Shown here one piece after another: positions 56,215 to 64,000 of a DNA stretch of 64,000 nucleotides. The DNA is taken from positions 1,302,001 to 1,366,000 of the forward strand of contig NZ_BNEB01000002.1 in the NCBI RefSeq assembly GCF_016860545.1, written 5' to 3'. Below the pieces are notes generated by a model that saw nothing but the letters and a program-made list of their open reading frames with translations, was not told the DNA's origin and searched no databases. Source of the DNA: Streptomyces asoensis (lineage in GTDB: Bacteria; Actinomycetota; Actinomycetes; Streptomycetales; Streptomycetaceae). Position 1 is the stretch's first letter. Every line of letters starts with the position of its first letter. The translations under genes were made by a program, and so were the position numbers.

Positions 56215-57090
56215 ATGCCGACCTTCACCGCGCCCGACGGGACCCGACTCGCCTACCACGTACGGGGCGAGGGCGAACCGCTCGTCGTCCTGCCCGGCGG
56301 CCCGATGCGCGCCTCCGCCTACCTCGGTGGCCTCGGCGGTCTCGACGCCCACCGCCGGCTGATCCTCCTCGACCTGCGCGGCACCGGGGACTCCGCCGTC
56401 CCCGCCGACCCGGCGACGTACCGCTGCGACCGGCAGGTCGACGACGTCGAGGCCCTGCGCGTCCACCTGGGACGGGAGCGGATCGACGTGCTCGCGCACT
56501 CGGCCGGCGGCAGCCTCGCGCTGCTGTACGCGGCCCGGTACCCCCGGCGGGTGTCCCGGCTCGCGCTGATCACCGTCACGCCGTGGGCCCTGGGCCGCCC
56601 GGCCACGGCCGAGGACCGGCTGACGGCCGCGCGGCTGCGGGAGGACGAACCGTGGTTCGACGCCGCGTTCTCCGCGTTTCGGGCCTGGCTCGCGGGGGAG
56701 GGCGAGGGCGAGCCCGACTGGTCCGTCGTCGCGCCCTTCTTCCACGGCCGGTGGGACGACACCGCCCGCGCGCTGGAGGCCGCCACCGACGAGCAGACCA
56801 ACGCCGAGGCGGAGGCGCGCTTCCTCGCCCCGGACGCCTTCGACCCGCCCGCCCTGCGCACCGCCCTCGCCGGGGTGGACGCCCCCGTCCTCGTGCTGGC
56901 GGGCGAGGTGGACGGCGGTCCCCGGCCCGTCCTCGCCCGGCTCGTCGCCGACGCCTTCCCCAACGCCGCCTTCGCGGTGCAGCCCGGCGCCGGCCACTAC
57001 CCGTGGCTGGACGATCCGCGCCGGTTCACCGCACGCGCCCGCGCCTTCCTCGACGCCGTCCCGGTCGCCGGTCCCACGCCGTCCGCCTAG
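56215..57090 (+). CDS. Alpha/beta hydrolase
   Basis: 291 residues, canonical alpha/beta hydrolase. HG-like oxyanion loop VLPGGPMRASAYLG replaces the usual HGxPG. The nucleophile elbow is AHSAGGS (Ser about 98), the acid is probably in AGEVDGGPRP, and the His is in GAGHYPW. The region RLTAARLREDEPWFDAAFSAFRAW is the cap. Proline-iminopeptidase-like and haloperoxidase-like esterases share the pattern; the substrate is unknown. ATG 56215 begins the domain directly. Confidence 0.9.
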   Translation: MPTFTAPDGTRLAYHVRGEGEPLVVLPGGPMRASAYLGGLGGLDAHRRLILLDLRGTGDSAVPADPATYRCDRQVDDVEALRVHLGRERIDVLAHSAGGSLALLYAARYPRRVSRLALITVTPWALGRPATAEDRLTAARLREDEPWFDAAFSAFRAWLAGEGEGEPDWSVVAPFFHGRWDDTARALEAATDEQTNAEAEARFLAPDAFDPPALRTALAGVDAPVLVLAGEVDGGPRPVLARLVADAFPNAAFAVQPGAGHYPWLDDPRRFTARARAFLDAVPVAGPTPSA

Positions 57091-57157
57091 ACTGAAAACG
57101 CCTCCACCAGCGAACGGTTGCCCCCTCCGGGCGGCCGTGCGATCCGCGGAGCGGGAC

Positions 57158-58666
57158 ATGGCCGATCGGGCAAAGCTCCCCATCGTGTACGTGCGGGGAT
57201 TCGCGGGCGGTCCCTCGGGGATCGACAAGGCCGTCCAGGACCCCTTCTACGGTTTCAACGAGGGCTCGACGCACGTCCGTGTCGGAGCGGACGACCGGCC
57301 CGCGTACCACCAGTTCGAGAGCCCCCTGCTGCGACTGCACCTCGACCACGGCTATCGGATCCTCGTCCAGGGCGGCCAGGAGGCCTACCTGGAGACCCAC
57401 GACGAGATCCCGTCCGACAGCATCTGGATCCACCGCTTCTACGACGCCTCGGCGAGCACCTGGACCACGAGACCCAGGGAGTTCCGCCTGGAGGACGCCG
57501 CCCGGGATCTGCTCCGCCTGGTGCGCACGATCCGGGAGAAGAGCGGCGCGCCACGCGTGCATCTGGTGGCCCACTCCATGGGCGGCCTCATCTGCCGCAG
57601 CCTGATCCAGAAGGTGCTGCCCGACCTGGGCGAGGACCCGGCGGACCACGTGGACAAGTTCTTCACCTACGGCACCCCGCACGGAGGCATCGCCTTCGAC
57701 GTCGGGTTCGGCCTCGTGGAGCGGCTGATGGACGCCACCGGCATCAGCGGCGCCGACATCTTCGCCCACCGGCGCATGTACGAGTACCTGACCCCGGACG
57801 CCCTGCGCGAGGACGGCGGCCCGCCCGACGACTGGGACCCGCGCACCATGCCCGACGGCGTCTTCCCGCCGGAGCGGATCTTCTGCCTGGTGGGCACCGA
57901 CCCCGCCGACTACGACGTCGCCCACGGTCTGTCGTCGCGTGCCGTCGGTGTGCGCAGCGACGGACTGGTGCAGATCGACAACGCCCAGGTGCCGGGCGCG
58001 CAGCGGGCGTTCGTGCACCGCAGCCACAGCGGTGGCTACGGACTGGTCAACTCCGAGGAGGGGTACCAGAACCTGCGGCGTTTCCTCTTCGGCGACCTGC
58101 GGGTGCAGGCCGAACTGGTCGGGCTGCGGCCGCCGGCCGGGCGCGGCGGGACCCGCTGGCAGGCGGAGGTGCGGCTCGCCGTGCGCGGGCTGCCCAGCGT
58201 GATGCACGAACAACTGGCCGCCCACTGGTGCCCGATCCAGCTGCCGCAGCCGCGGGACGACGGCACGGCCGCCGAGCCCGTCCCGCTGGCGGTGACCTTC
58301 CTCGACAGCGGCGCGCCGCGGCCCGCGGACAGCCCCACGCTGCGCTACGCCCTGCACCTGCGGATCCTGTCGCTGCGGGAGCGGGACGGGATCCTGCGCT
58401 TCACCGAACACCTGGAACAGACCGCGGACTTCGCCGACATCCTGGTCGTCGACGTCGGCCCCGCGCAGACCGGCCCGGGCGTCTGGGTCGTCTGGAACTC
58501 CGACCTCCCCGGCGCCATCTGGGAGCACCGGCCCACCGGTACGCCGTGCGGCGACGAGGAGCCGAGCGCAGGCGTCTGGCGGGCCCGCGTCCCCCTGCCC
58601 GGGACGGCGGCGCCGATCCTGGGCCCGGACGCCGGCGTCCGGCTGACGGTCACGCCCTGGAGCTGA
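57158..58666 (+). CDS. PGAP1/lipase-type alpha/beta hydrolase with C-terminal beta domain
   Basis: 502 residues. The N-terminal hydrolase (about 8-320) opens with IVYVRGFAGG, has the nucleophile elbow HLVAHSMGGLICRS (Ser about 146) and TPHGGIAFDVG, and ends with His in VHRSHSGGYGLVN. The roughly 175-residue C-terminal part is beta-rich (AELVGLRPP, WQAEVRLAVRGL, VWNSDLPGAIWEH) and looks like a separate accessory domain. There is no signal peptide. Esterase/lipase or amidase activity is inferred. ATG 57158 is chosen for its GGAG spacing; GTG 57137 is in frame. Confidence 0.82.
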   Translation: MADRAKLPIVYVRGFAGGPSGIDKAVQDPFYGFNEGSTHVRVGADDRPAYHQFESPLLRLHLDHGYRILVQGGQEAYLETHDEIPSDSIWIHRFYDASASTWTTRPREFRLEDAARDLLRLVRTIREKSGAPRVHLVAHSMGGLICRSLIQKVLPDLGEDPADHVDKFFTYGTPHGGIAFDVGFGLVERLMDATGISGADIFAHRRMYEYLTPDALREDGGPPDDWDPRTMPDGVFPPERIFCLVGTDPADYDVAHGLSSRAVGVRSDGLVQIDNAQVPGAQRAFVHRSHSGGYGLVNSEEGYQNLRRFLFGDLRVQAELVGLRPPAGRGGTRWQAEVRLAVRGLPSVMHEQLAAHWCPIQLPQPRDDGTAAEPVPLAVTFLDSGAPRPADSPTLRYALHLRILSLRERDGILRFTEHLEQTADFADILVVDVGPAQTGPGVWVVWNSDLPGAIWEHRPTGTPCGDEEPSAGVWRARVPLPGTAAPILGPDAGVRLTVTPWS

Positions 58667-58678
58667 CCCGCGGCACGT

Positions 58679-60283
58679 TCACCGGTCCTCGGCGACCGCC
58701 ACCTCGCGCGCCCACCGGTAGTCCGCCTTCCCGCTCGGTGAGCGGCGGATGGACTCCTTCACCACCAGCTGGCGCGGGATCTTGTAACCGGCCAGCCGGG
58801 AACGGCAGTGGCTCTGGATGTCCTCCAGCGAGGGCCGCGGCGCGCCGTCGCGCACCTGCACCACCGCCGCCACGTGGTTGCCCCACGTCGGATCCGGCAC
58901 CCCCGCCACCAGGGCGTCGTACACGTCCGGGTGGGACTTCAGCGCCTGCTCGACCTCCTCGGGGTACACCTTCTCGCCCCCCGTGTTGATGCACTGCGAG
59001 CCGCGCCCCAGGACGACGACCACACCGTCCTCGTCGACGGTCGCCATGTCGCCGAGCAGCACCCAGCGTTCGCCGTCCTTGCGGAAGAAGGTCTCGGCCG
59101 TCTTCACGGGGTCGTTGTAGTAGCCGAGCGGTACGTGGCCGCACTGGGCGACCCGTCCGACCTCACCGGCGGCCACCGGTTCGCGGGTGGCCGGATCGAC
59201 GACCCGGGTGCGGGAGTTGACGCGCACGCGGAAGCCGCGCTCGGGCCCCGAGTCCTCCGTCGCCGTGCCGTTGAACCCGGACTCGGAGGAACCGAAGTTG
59301 TTGAGCAGCATCGCGTTCGGCATCAGCTCACGGAACTGCCGGCGGACGGTGTCCGACATGATCGCCCCGGAGGAGGACACGCTGAACACCGACGAGCAGT
59401 CGGTGCCGCGCAGCGGGCCGTCGAGGGCGTCGATCAGCGGCCGCAGCATCGCGTCGCCCACCAGCGAGATGCTGGTGACCTTCTCGTTCTCGATCGTCCT
59501 GAGCACCTCCTCGGGGACGAACTTGCGGTGAATGACGACCCGCTGCCCGAAGTTGAAGCCGATGAAGGCGGTCAGGGTGGAGGTGCCGTGCATCAGCGGC
59601 GGGGTGGGGAAGAAGGTGATGCCGGTACCGCCGGCGGCCACCCGCTCGGCGACCTCCTCCGGCTTCTTCACCGGCTCCCCGGTCGGCGCCCCGCCGCCGA
59701 GCCCCGAGAAGAACAGGTCCTCCTGGCGCCACATCACGCCTTTGGGCAGGCCGGTCGTGCCACCGGTGTAGATGATGAACTGGTCGTCCCCCGAACGGGC
59801 CGGGAAGCCGCGCTCCGGGGAACCGGCCGCCTCGGCCTCGGTGAAGGAGACGGTCCCCCCGCCGGGCGGCCCGACGCGGATCGGATGCCTGAGCGCCGGT
59901 GCCTGCGGCAGCGCCGCCGCCACCCGGTCGCCGAACTCGGCGTCGAAGACCAGCGCCACCAGATCCGCGTCCCGGTAGAGGTAGACCAACTCCTCTTCCA
60001 CATAGCGGTAGTTCACGTTGACGGGCACGATCCTGGCCTTCAGGCAGCCCAGCACCGTCTGGAGGTACTCGACGCCGTTGTACAGGTGCAGGCCGAGGTG
60101 CTCGCCCGGGCGGATGCCGCTGTCCAGGAGGTGATGGCCGATGCGGTTGGCGGCGGCGTCCAGTTCCGCGTACGTCAGACGGCGCTCCGCGCCCGTCCCG
60201 GGGTGGTCGACGTACACGAGCGCCTCGCGGTCGGCCGCCACGTCGACGACGGACTCGAACAGGTCGGCAATGTTGTACTCCAC
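58679..60283 (-). CDS. Acyl-CoA synthetase, FadD19-like
   Basis: 534-residue adenylate-forming ligase. P-loop IYTGGTTGLPKGVMWRQED (about 184-201), LNNFGSSESGFNGT, GDMATVDEDGVVVVLGRGSQCINTGGEKVYPEEVEQALKSHPDVYDALV (by position) and SPSGKADYRWA. The GVMWR and NTGGEKVYPEEVE forms match mycobacterial FadD19, the CoA ligase for the cholesterol side chain. GTG 60283 has AGGAGGAG directly upstream. It is divergent from the EchA19-like hydratase, and a palindrome lies between them, which is the same arrangement as fadD19/echA19. Confidence 0.92.
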   Translation of the reverse strand: MEYNIADLFESVVDVAADREALVYVDHPGTGAERRLTYAELDAAANRIGHHLLDSGIRPGEHLGLHLYNGVEYLQTVLGCLKARIVPVNVNYRYVEEELVYLYRDADLVALVFDAEFGDRVAAALPQAPALRHPIRVGPPGGGTVSFTEAEAAGSPERGFPARSGDDQFIIYTGGTTGLPKGVMWRQEDLFFSGLGGGAPTGEPVKKPEEVAERVAAGGTGITFFPTPPLMHGTSTLTAFIGFNFGQRVVIHRKFVPEEVLRTIENEKVTSISLVGDAMLRPLIDALDGPLRGTDCSSVFSVSSSGAIMSDTVRRQFRELMPNAMLLNNFGSSESGFNGTATEDSGPERGFRVRVNSRTRVVDPATREPVAAGEVGRVAQCGHVPLGYYNDPVKTAETFFRKDGERWVLLGDMATVDEDGVVVVLGRGSQCINTGGEKVYPEEVEQALKSHPDVYDALVAGVPDPTWGNHVAAVVQVRDGAPRPSLEDIQSHCRSRLAGYKIPRQLVVKESIRRSPSGKADYRWAREVAVAEDR

Positions 60284-60374
60284 CGCTCCTCCTGACCACG
60301 GCCCTGCTTCCCTGACGGTTCGTCGGTCATCTGAGCAAAGCCCGCGACAAGTGGGAAGGCCCCGCACCAAGAAA

Positions 60375-60391
60375 TCTGACTGACTGTCAGA
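60375..60391. promoter_or_regulatory. 17-bp palindrome, site 2 (between fadD19-like and echA19-like genes)
   Basis: TCTGACTGACTGTCAGA has TCTGAC/GTCAGA arms. It lies midway in the 173-bp divergent promoter region and is identical at 14 of 17 positions to the site at 50400-50416. A TetR-family repressor encoded outside the window is the likely binder. Confidence 0.65.
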
Positions 60392-60456
60392 AAACCCTTG
60401 AACTGCCATCACGCCTCCTGCAACCTGTTCTCGTTCTTTCCGAGGGGAGATCTGCG

Positions 60457-61257
60457 ATGGGCGGTACCGAACACCTCACCGTGCGGCGCGAGGGCGCCAC
60501 CATGGTGCTCACGCTCAACAGACCGGAGGCGAGGAACGCGCTCTCGATCGCCATGCTCGTCGGCCTCTACGACGGCTGGCTCGAGGCGGACGAGGACGAC
60601 TCGGTCCGCTCGGTCGTGTTCACCGGCGCGGGCGGCTCCTTCTGCGCCGGAATGGATCTCAAGGCGCTGGCCGGCCGGGGCATGGAGGGCGAGCGGTACC
60701 GCGACCGGCTCAAGGCCGACCCCGACCTGCACTGGAAGGCGATGCTGCGCCACCACCGCCCCCGCAAGCCGGTCATCGCGGCCGTCGAGGGGTACTGCGT
60801 GGCGGGCGGCACCGAGATGCTCCAGGGCACCGACATCCGCGTGGCCGGCGAGTCCGCCACCTTCGGGCTCTTCGAGGTCGCCCGCGGCCTCTTTCCGATC
60901 GGCGGCTCGACGGTCCGCCTGCAACGCCAGATCCCGCGCACCCACGCCCTGGAGATGCTGCTCACCGGCCGCTCCTACACCGCCCGCGAGGCCGCGGCCA
61001 TCGGCCTGGTCGGCCATGTCGTCCCCGACGGCCAGGCCCTGGAGAAGGCACTGGAGATCGCCGAACGGGTCAACGCCTGCGGCCCCCTCGCCGTGGAGGC
61101 GGTGAAGGCGTCCGTGTACGAGACCGCCGAGCTGACCGAGGCCGACGGGCTGGCCGCCGAACTCGCCAGAGGCTGGCCGGTGTTCGACACGGCCGACGCC
61201 AAGGAGGGCGCCCGGGCCTTCGCGGAGAAGCGGGCGCCGGTCTACCGCCGTGCGTGA
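60457..61257 (+). CDS. Enoyl-CoA hydratase (crotonase), EchA19-like
   Basis: 266-residue crotonase-fold enzyme that hydrates 2-enoyl-CoA. The oxyanion-hole segments are FCAGMDLKALAG and VAAVEGYCVAGGTEMLQGTDIRVA-type (about 105-130), followed by FGLFEVARGLFPIGGSTVRLQRQIP and DAKEGARAFAEKRAPVY at the end. These blocks closely follow mycobacterial EchA19, which hydrates the steroid side-chain enoyl-CoA. ATG 60457 follows GAGGGGAG. It is the first gene of a rightward operon with the DUF35 and thiolase genes, separated from DUF35 by 129 bp. Confidence 0.93.
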   Translation: MGGTEHLTVRREGATMVLTLNRPEARNALSIAMLVGLYDGWLEADEDDSVRSVVFTGAGGSFCAGMDLKALAGRGMEGERYRDRLKADPDLHWKAMLRHHRPRKPVIAAVEGYCVAGGTEMLQGTDIRVAGESATFGLFEVARGLFPIGGSTVRLQRQIPRTHALEMLLTGRSYTAREAAAIGLVGHVVPDGQALEKALEIAERVNACGPLAVEAVKASVYETAELTEADGLAAELARGWPVFDTADAKEGARAFAEKRAPVYRRA

Positions 61258-61386
61258 CGGTCCGCCGGGCGGGCGGGCGGTACGCGCCGTCCGCCCGCCG
61301 CGGGTCCGTCGTGGCCGGCCGCGCAGTTCCCCGCGCCCCGCCCGGGGCGCTCCCGCCGACGTCGGCTTCCCGAGGAGGCAGCCCTG

Positions 61387-62328
61387 ATGTCCGAAGTACT
61401 CAAAGCGCCGCTTGTCGTCGAGTTCCCGTTCACCCGGTCCCTCGGGCCCGTCCAGAGCGCCTTCCTCACCGGTCTGCGCGAGCGGGTCGTCCTCGGCGTG
61501 CGGACCTCCGACGGCCGCACCCTGGTACCGCCCGTCGAGTACGACCCCGTCACCGCCGACGAGCTCCACGACCTGGCCGAGGTGGCCCCGACGGGCACCG
61601 TCACCACCTGGGCCTGGAACCACGCGCCCCGCCGGGGCCAGCCCCTGACCACCCCCTTCGCCTGGGTCCTGGTCCGCCTCGACGGCGCCGACACCGCCCT
61701 CCTGCACGCCCTGGACGCCCCCGGCCCCGACGCCGTCCGCACCGGCATGCGCGTACGGATCCGCTGGGCGCCCGAACGCACCGGCGCCGTCACCGACATC
61801 GCCTGCTTCGAGCCGTACGACGGCGGACCCGCCCCCCTCACGGGCCGCACGGACGGGCACGCCGGCCCGGTCACCGGCATCGTCGCCGCCGCCCGGCTCG
61901 ACTACACCTACTCACCGGGCCGCGCCCAGTCCGCCTACATCGCCGGCCTCGCCGACCGGCGCACCCTCGGCGAACGCTGCCCCTCCTGCCGCAAGGTGTA
62001 CGTCCCGCCCCGAGGCGCCTGCCCCACCTGCGGGGTCCCCACCGCCGATCAGGTCGAGGTCGGACCGCGCGGGACCGTCACCACCTTCTGCATCGTCAAC
62101 ATCAAGGCCAAGAACCTCGACATCGAGGTGCCCTACGTCTACGCCCACATCGCCCTGGACGGCGCCGGTCTGGCGCTGCACGGCCGGATCGGCGGCATCC
62201 CCTACGACCAGGTCCGCATGGGACTGCGCGTCGAACCCGTGTGGACGCAGGACGCCCGCTACCCCGACCACTACCGGCCCACCGGCGAACCAGACGCGGA
62301 GTACGACACCTACAAGGAGCTGCTATGA
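61387..62328 (+). CDS. Zn-ribbon/OB-fold (DUF35) protein, tandem-domain, Rv3521-like
   Basis: 313 residues with two DUF35-like OB folds. The N-terminal unit (about 1-150) has lost the zinc ribbon. The C-terminal unit (about 170-300) keeps CPSC-x10-CPTC and a GTVTTFCIVN OB strand. DUF35 proteins bind thiolase-fold partners and acyl-CoA; ChsH2 and BbsA are known examples. ATG 61387 has AGGAGG upstream. The stop overlaps the ATG of the thiolase-like gene by 4 bp, as expected for subunits of one complex. A direct catalytic role is not evident. Confidence 0.9.
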   Translation: MSEVLKAPLVVEFPFTRSLGPVQSAFLTGLRERVVLGVRTSDGRTLVPPVEYDPVTADELHDLAEVAPTGTVTTWAWNHAPRRGQPLTTPFAWVLVRLDGADTALLHALDAPGPDAVRTGMRVRIRWAPERTGAVTDIACFEPYDGGPAPLTGRTDGHAGPVTGIVAAARLDYTYSPGRAQSAYIAGLADRRTLGERCPSCRKVYVPPRGACPTCGVPTADQVEVGPRGTVTTFCIVNIKAKNLDIEVPYVYAHIALDGAGLALHGRIGGIPYDQVRMGLRVEPVWTQDARYPDHYRPTGEPDAEYDTYKELL

Positions 62329-63370
62329 CCCGGGACATCGCGGTGGTGGCCTTCGCGCAGACCGACGTCCTGCGCACCACCGACGAGCTCTCCGAGGTCG
62401 AGATGCTGATGCCGGTCCTGCACAGCGTCCTGGACCGGACCGGTCTGAAGACCGCGGACATCGGCTTCACCTGCTCCGGCTCCAGCGACTACCTGGCCGG
62501 CCGGGCCTTCTCCTTCACCCTCGCCCTCGACGGCGTCGGCGCCTGGCCCCCCATCTCCGAGTCCCACGTGGAGACCGACGGCGCCTGGGCCCTGTACGAG
62601 GCCTGGACCAAGCTGCTCACCGGCGACGCCGACACCGCGCTCGTGTACTCCTACGGCAAGTCCTCCCCGGGCTCCCTGCGCGACGTGCTCACCCGCCAGC
62701 TCGACCCCTACTACGTCGCCCCGCTGTGGCCCGACTCCGTCGCCCTCGCCGCCCTCCAGGCGCAGGCCCTGATCGACGCCGGCGCCACCGACGAGAGCGC
62801 CCTCGCCGCGATCGGGGCCCGCAGCCGCCAGGACGCCACCGCCAACCCCCACGCCCAGCTGAGCGGCCCGGTCCGCCAGGGGGACTACCTCGTCCGGCCG
62901 CTGCGCACCGGCGACTGCCCGCCGATCGGCGACGGCGCCGCCGCGGTGATCCTCGCGGCGGGGCAGCGGGCACGCGAGCTGTGCGAGCGGCCCGCCTGGA
63001 TCCGCGGGATCGACCACCGGATCGAGGCGCACGCGCTCGGCGTGCGCGACCTGACCGACTCGCCGTCCACCCGGCTGGCCGCCGAGAAGGCCGGCGCCTT
63101 CGAACGGCCCGTGGACACCGCGGAGCTGCACGCGCCGTTCAGCGCGCAGGAGGTCGTCCTGCGCAGGGCGCTCGAGCTCGGTGACGACGTCCGCGTCAAC
63201 CCGTCCGGCGGCGCGCTCGCCGCCAACCCGATGATGGCCGCCGGCCTCGTCCGCATCGGCGAGGCCGCCGCCCGCATCCACCGCGGCGCGTCCGACCGCG
63301 CCCTCGCCCACGCCACCTCCGGCCCGTGTCTCCAGCAGAACCTGGTCGCCGTACTCGAAGGGGAACCGCG

Positions 63371-63374
<4 letters not shown>
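62325..63374 (+). CDS. Thiolase-fold lipid-transfer protein, Ltp4-like (catalytic Cys apparently absent)
   Basis: 349 residues of the SCP-x/thiolase-like family. The fold is clear (DIAVVAFAQTDV; GDGAAAVILAA; NPSGGALAANPMMAAGLVRIGEAAARI). At the place where thiolases carry the nucleophilic Cys (CASG) this protein has SHVETDGAWAL, and the usual GHP His box is ANP. A Cys remains in SGPCLQQN. Loss of these residues is typical of lipid-transfer-protein members that act as aldolases or as non-catalytic partners. ATG 62325 overlaps the DUF35 stop, and its stop overlaps the next ATG. Confidence 0.9.

Positions 63375-64000
<626 letters not shown>

Overview
The window is chromosomal DNA from a high-GC actinomycete, almost certainly a Streptomyces. 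The reasons are a G+C content near 70 percent, GTG starts, ATGA/GTGA stop-start overlaps, and families typical of the genus: DUF6479, Rv1733c-type membrane proteins, PAS/GAF-SpoIIE phosphatases and Ser/Thr kinases. I saw no rRNA, tRNA, CRISPR array, prophage or insertion sequence. The first and last genes are cut by the window edges. The species cannot be named from this sequence alone.

Layout. 0-6 kb: the 3' end of aspartate ammonia-lyase, a glutaminase, a coupled pair of GT-C mannosyltransferase-like membrane proteins, and a convergent D-Ala-D-Ala carboxypeptidase that overlaps the second one by 472 bp. 6.4-8.1 kb: a short, divergent Rho paralogue with a long C-rich leader. 8-19 kb: a mosaic of small units. 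These are a Pro-rich anchored protein, a SnoaL-like/PadR divergent pair with a methyltransferase, a HutC-type GntR regulator with a matching operator, two serine hydrolases, a two-gene sulfite-oxidase-like plus flavin reductase operon, an oxidoreductase/GNAT pair and a MarR regulator. 19-30 kb: a HemK-like methyltransferase with an unusual leader, a PAS-GAF-SpoIIE phosphatase, secreted and anchored proteins, a 2,4-dienoyl-CoA reductase-PadR operon, a triple-FN3 lipoprotein and a GH75 chitosanase. 30-38 kb: the dihydroxyacetone kinase operon dhaKLM, a DUF2071 protein, RpiB-like isomerase plus phosphoketolase, and an ATP-grasp protein. 38-43 kb: a second SpoIIE phosphatase and a UvrA2/DrrC-type ABC protein.

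44-64 kb is rich in acyl-CoA chemistry. It holds a FadE26/ChsE-like acyl-CoA dehydrogenase with an MpaB-type protein, a kinase-TPR fusion, a CrtI-like flavoprotein, an IpdC-like nitronate-monooxygenase-family protein, four acyl-CoA/aryl-CoA ligases, an EchA19-like hydratase, a DUF35 protein and two thiolase-fold proteins. The last block, fadD(-) | ech(+)-DUF35-thiolase-thiolase, has the same composition and order as the fadD19-echA19-(Rv3521)-ltp4-ltp3 part of the mycobacterial cholesterol regulon. A 14-bp sequence upstream of the acyl-CoA dehydrogenase fits the KstR consensus. A 17-bp palindrome occurs twice, before the IpdC-like gene and between fadD and ech, which suggests a shared regulon for steroid-like or other bulky acyl-CoA substrates.

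The most unusual single gene is the Rho paralogue. It keeps the ATPase and secondary-site motifs. It lacks the N-terminal domain, has lost the two aromatic primary-site residues, and carries serine at the position of the known bicyclomycin-resistance substitution G337S of E. coli Rho.
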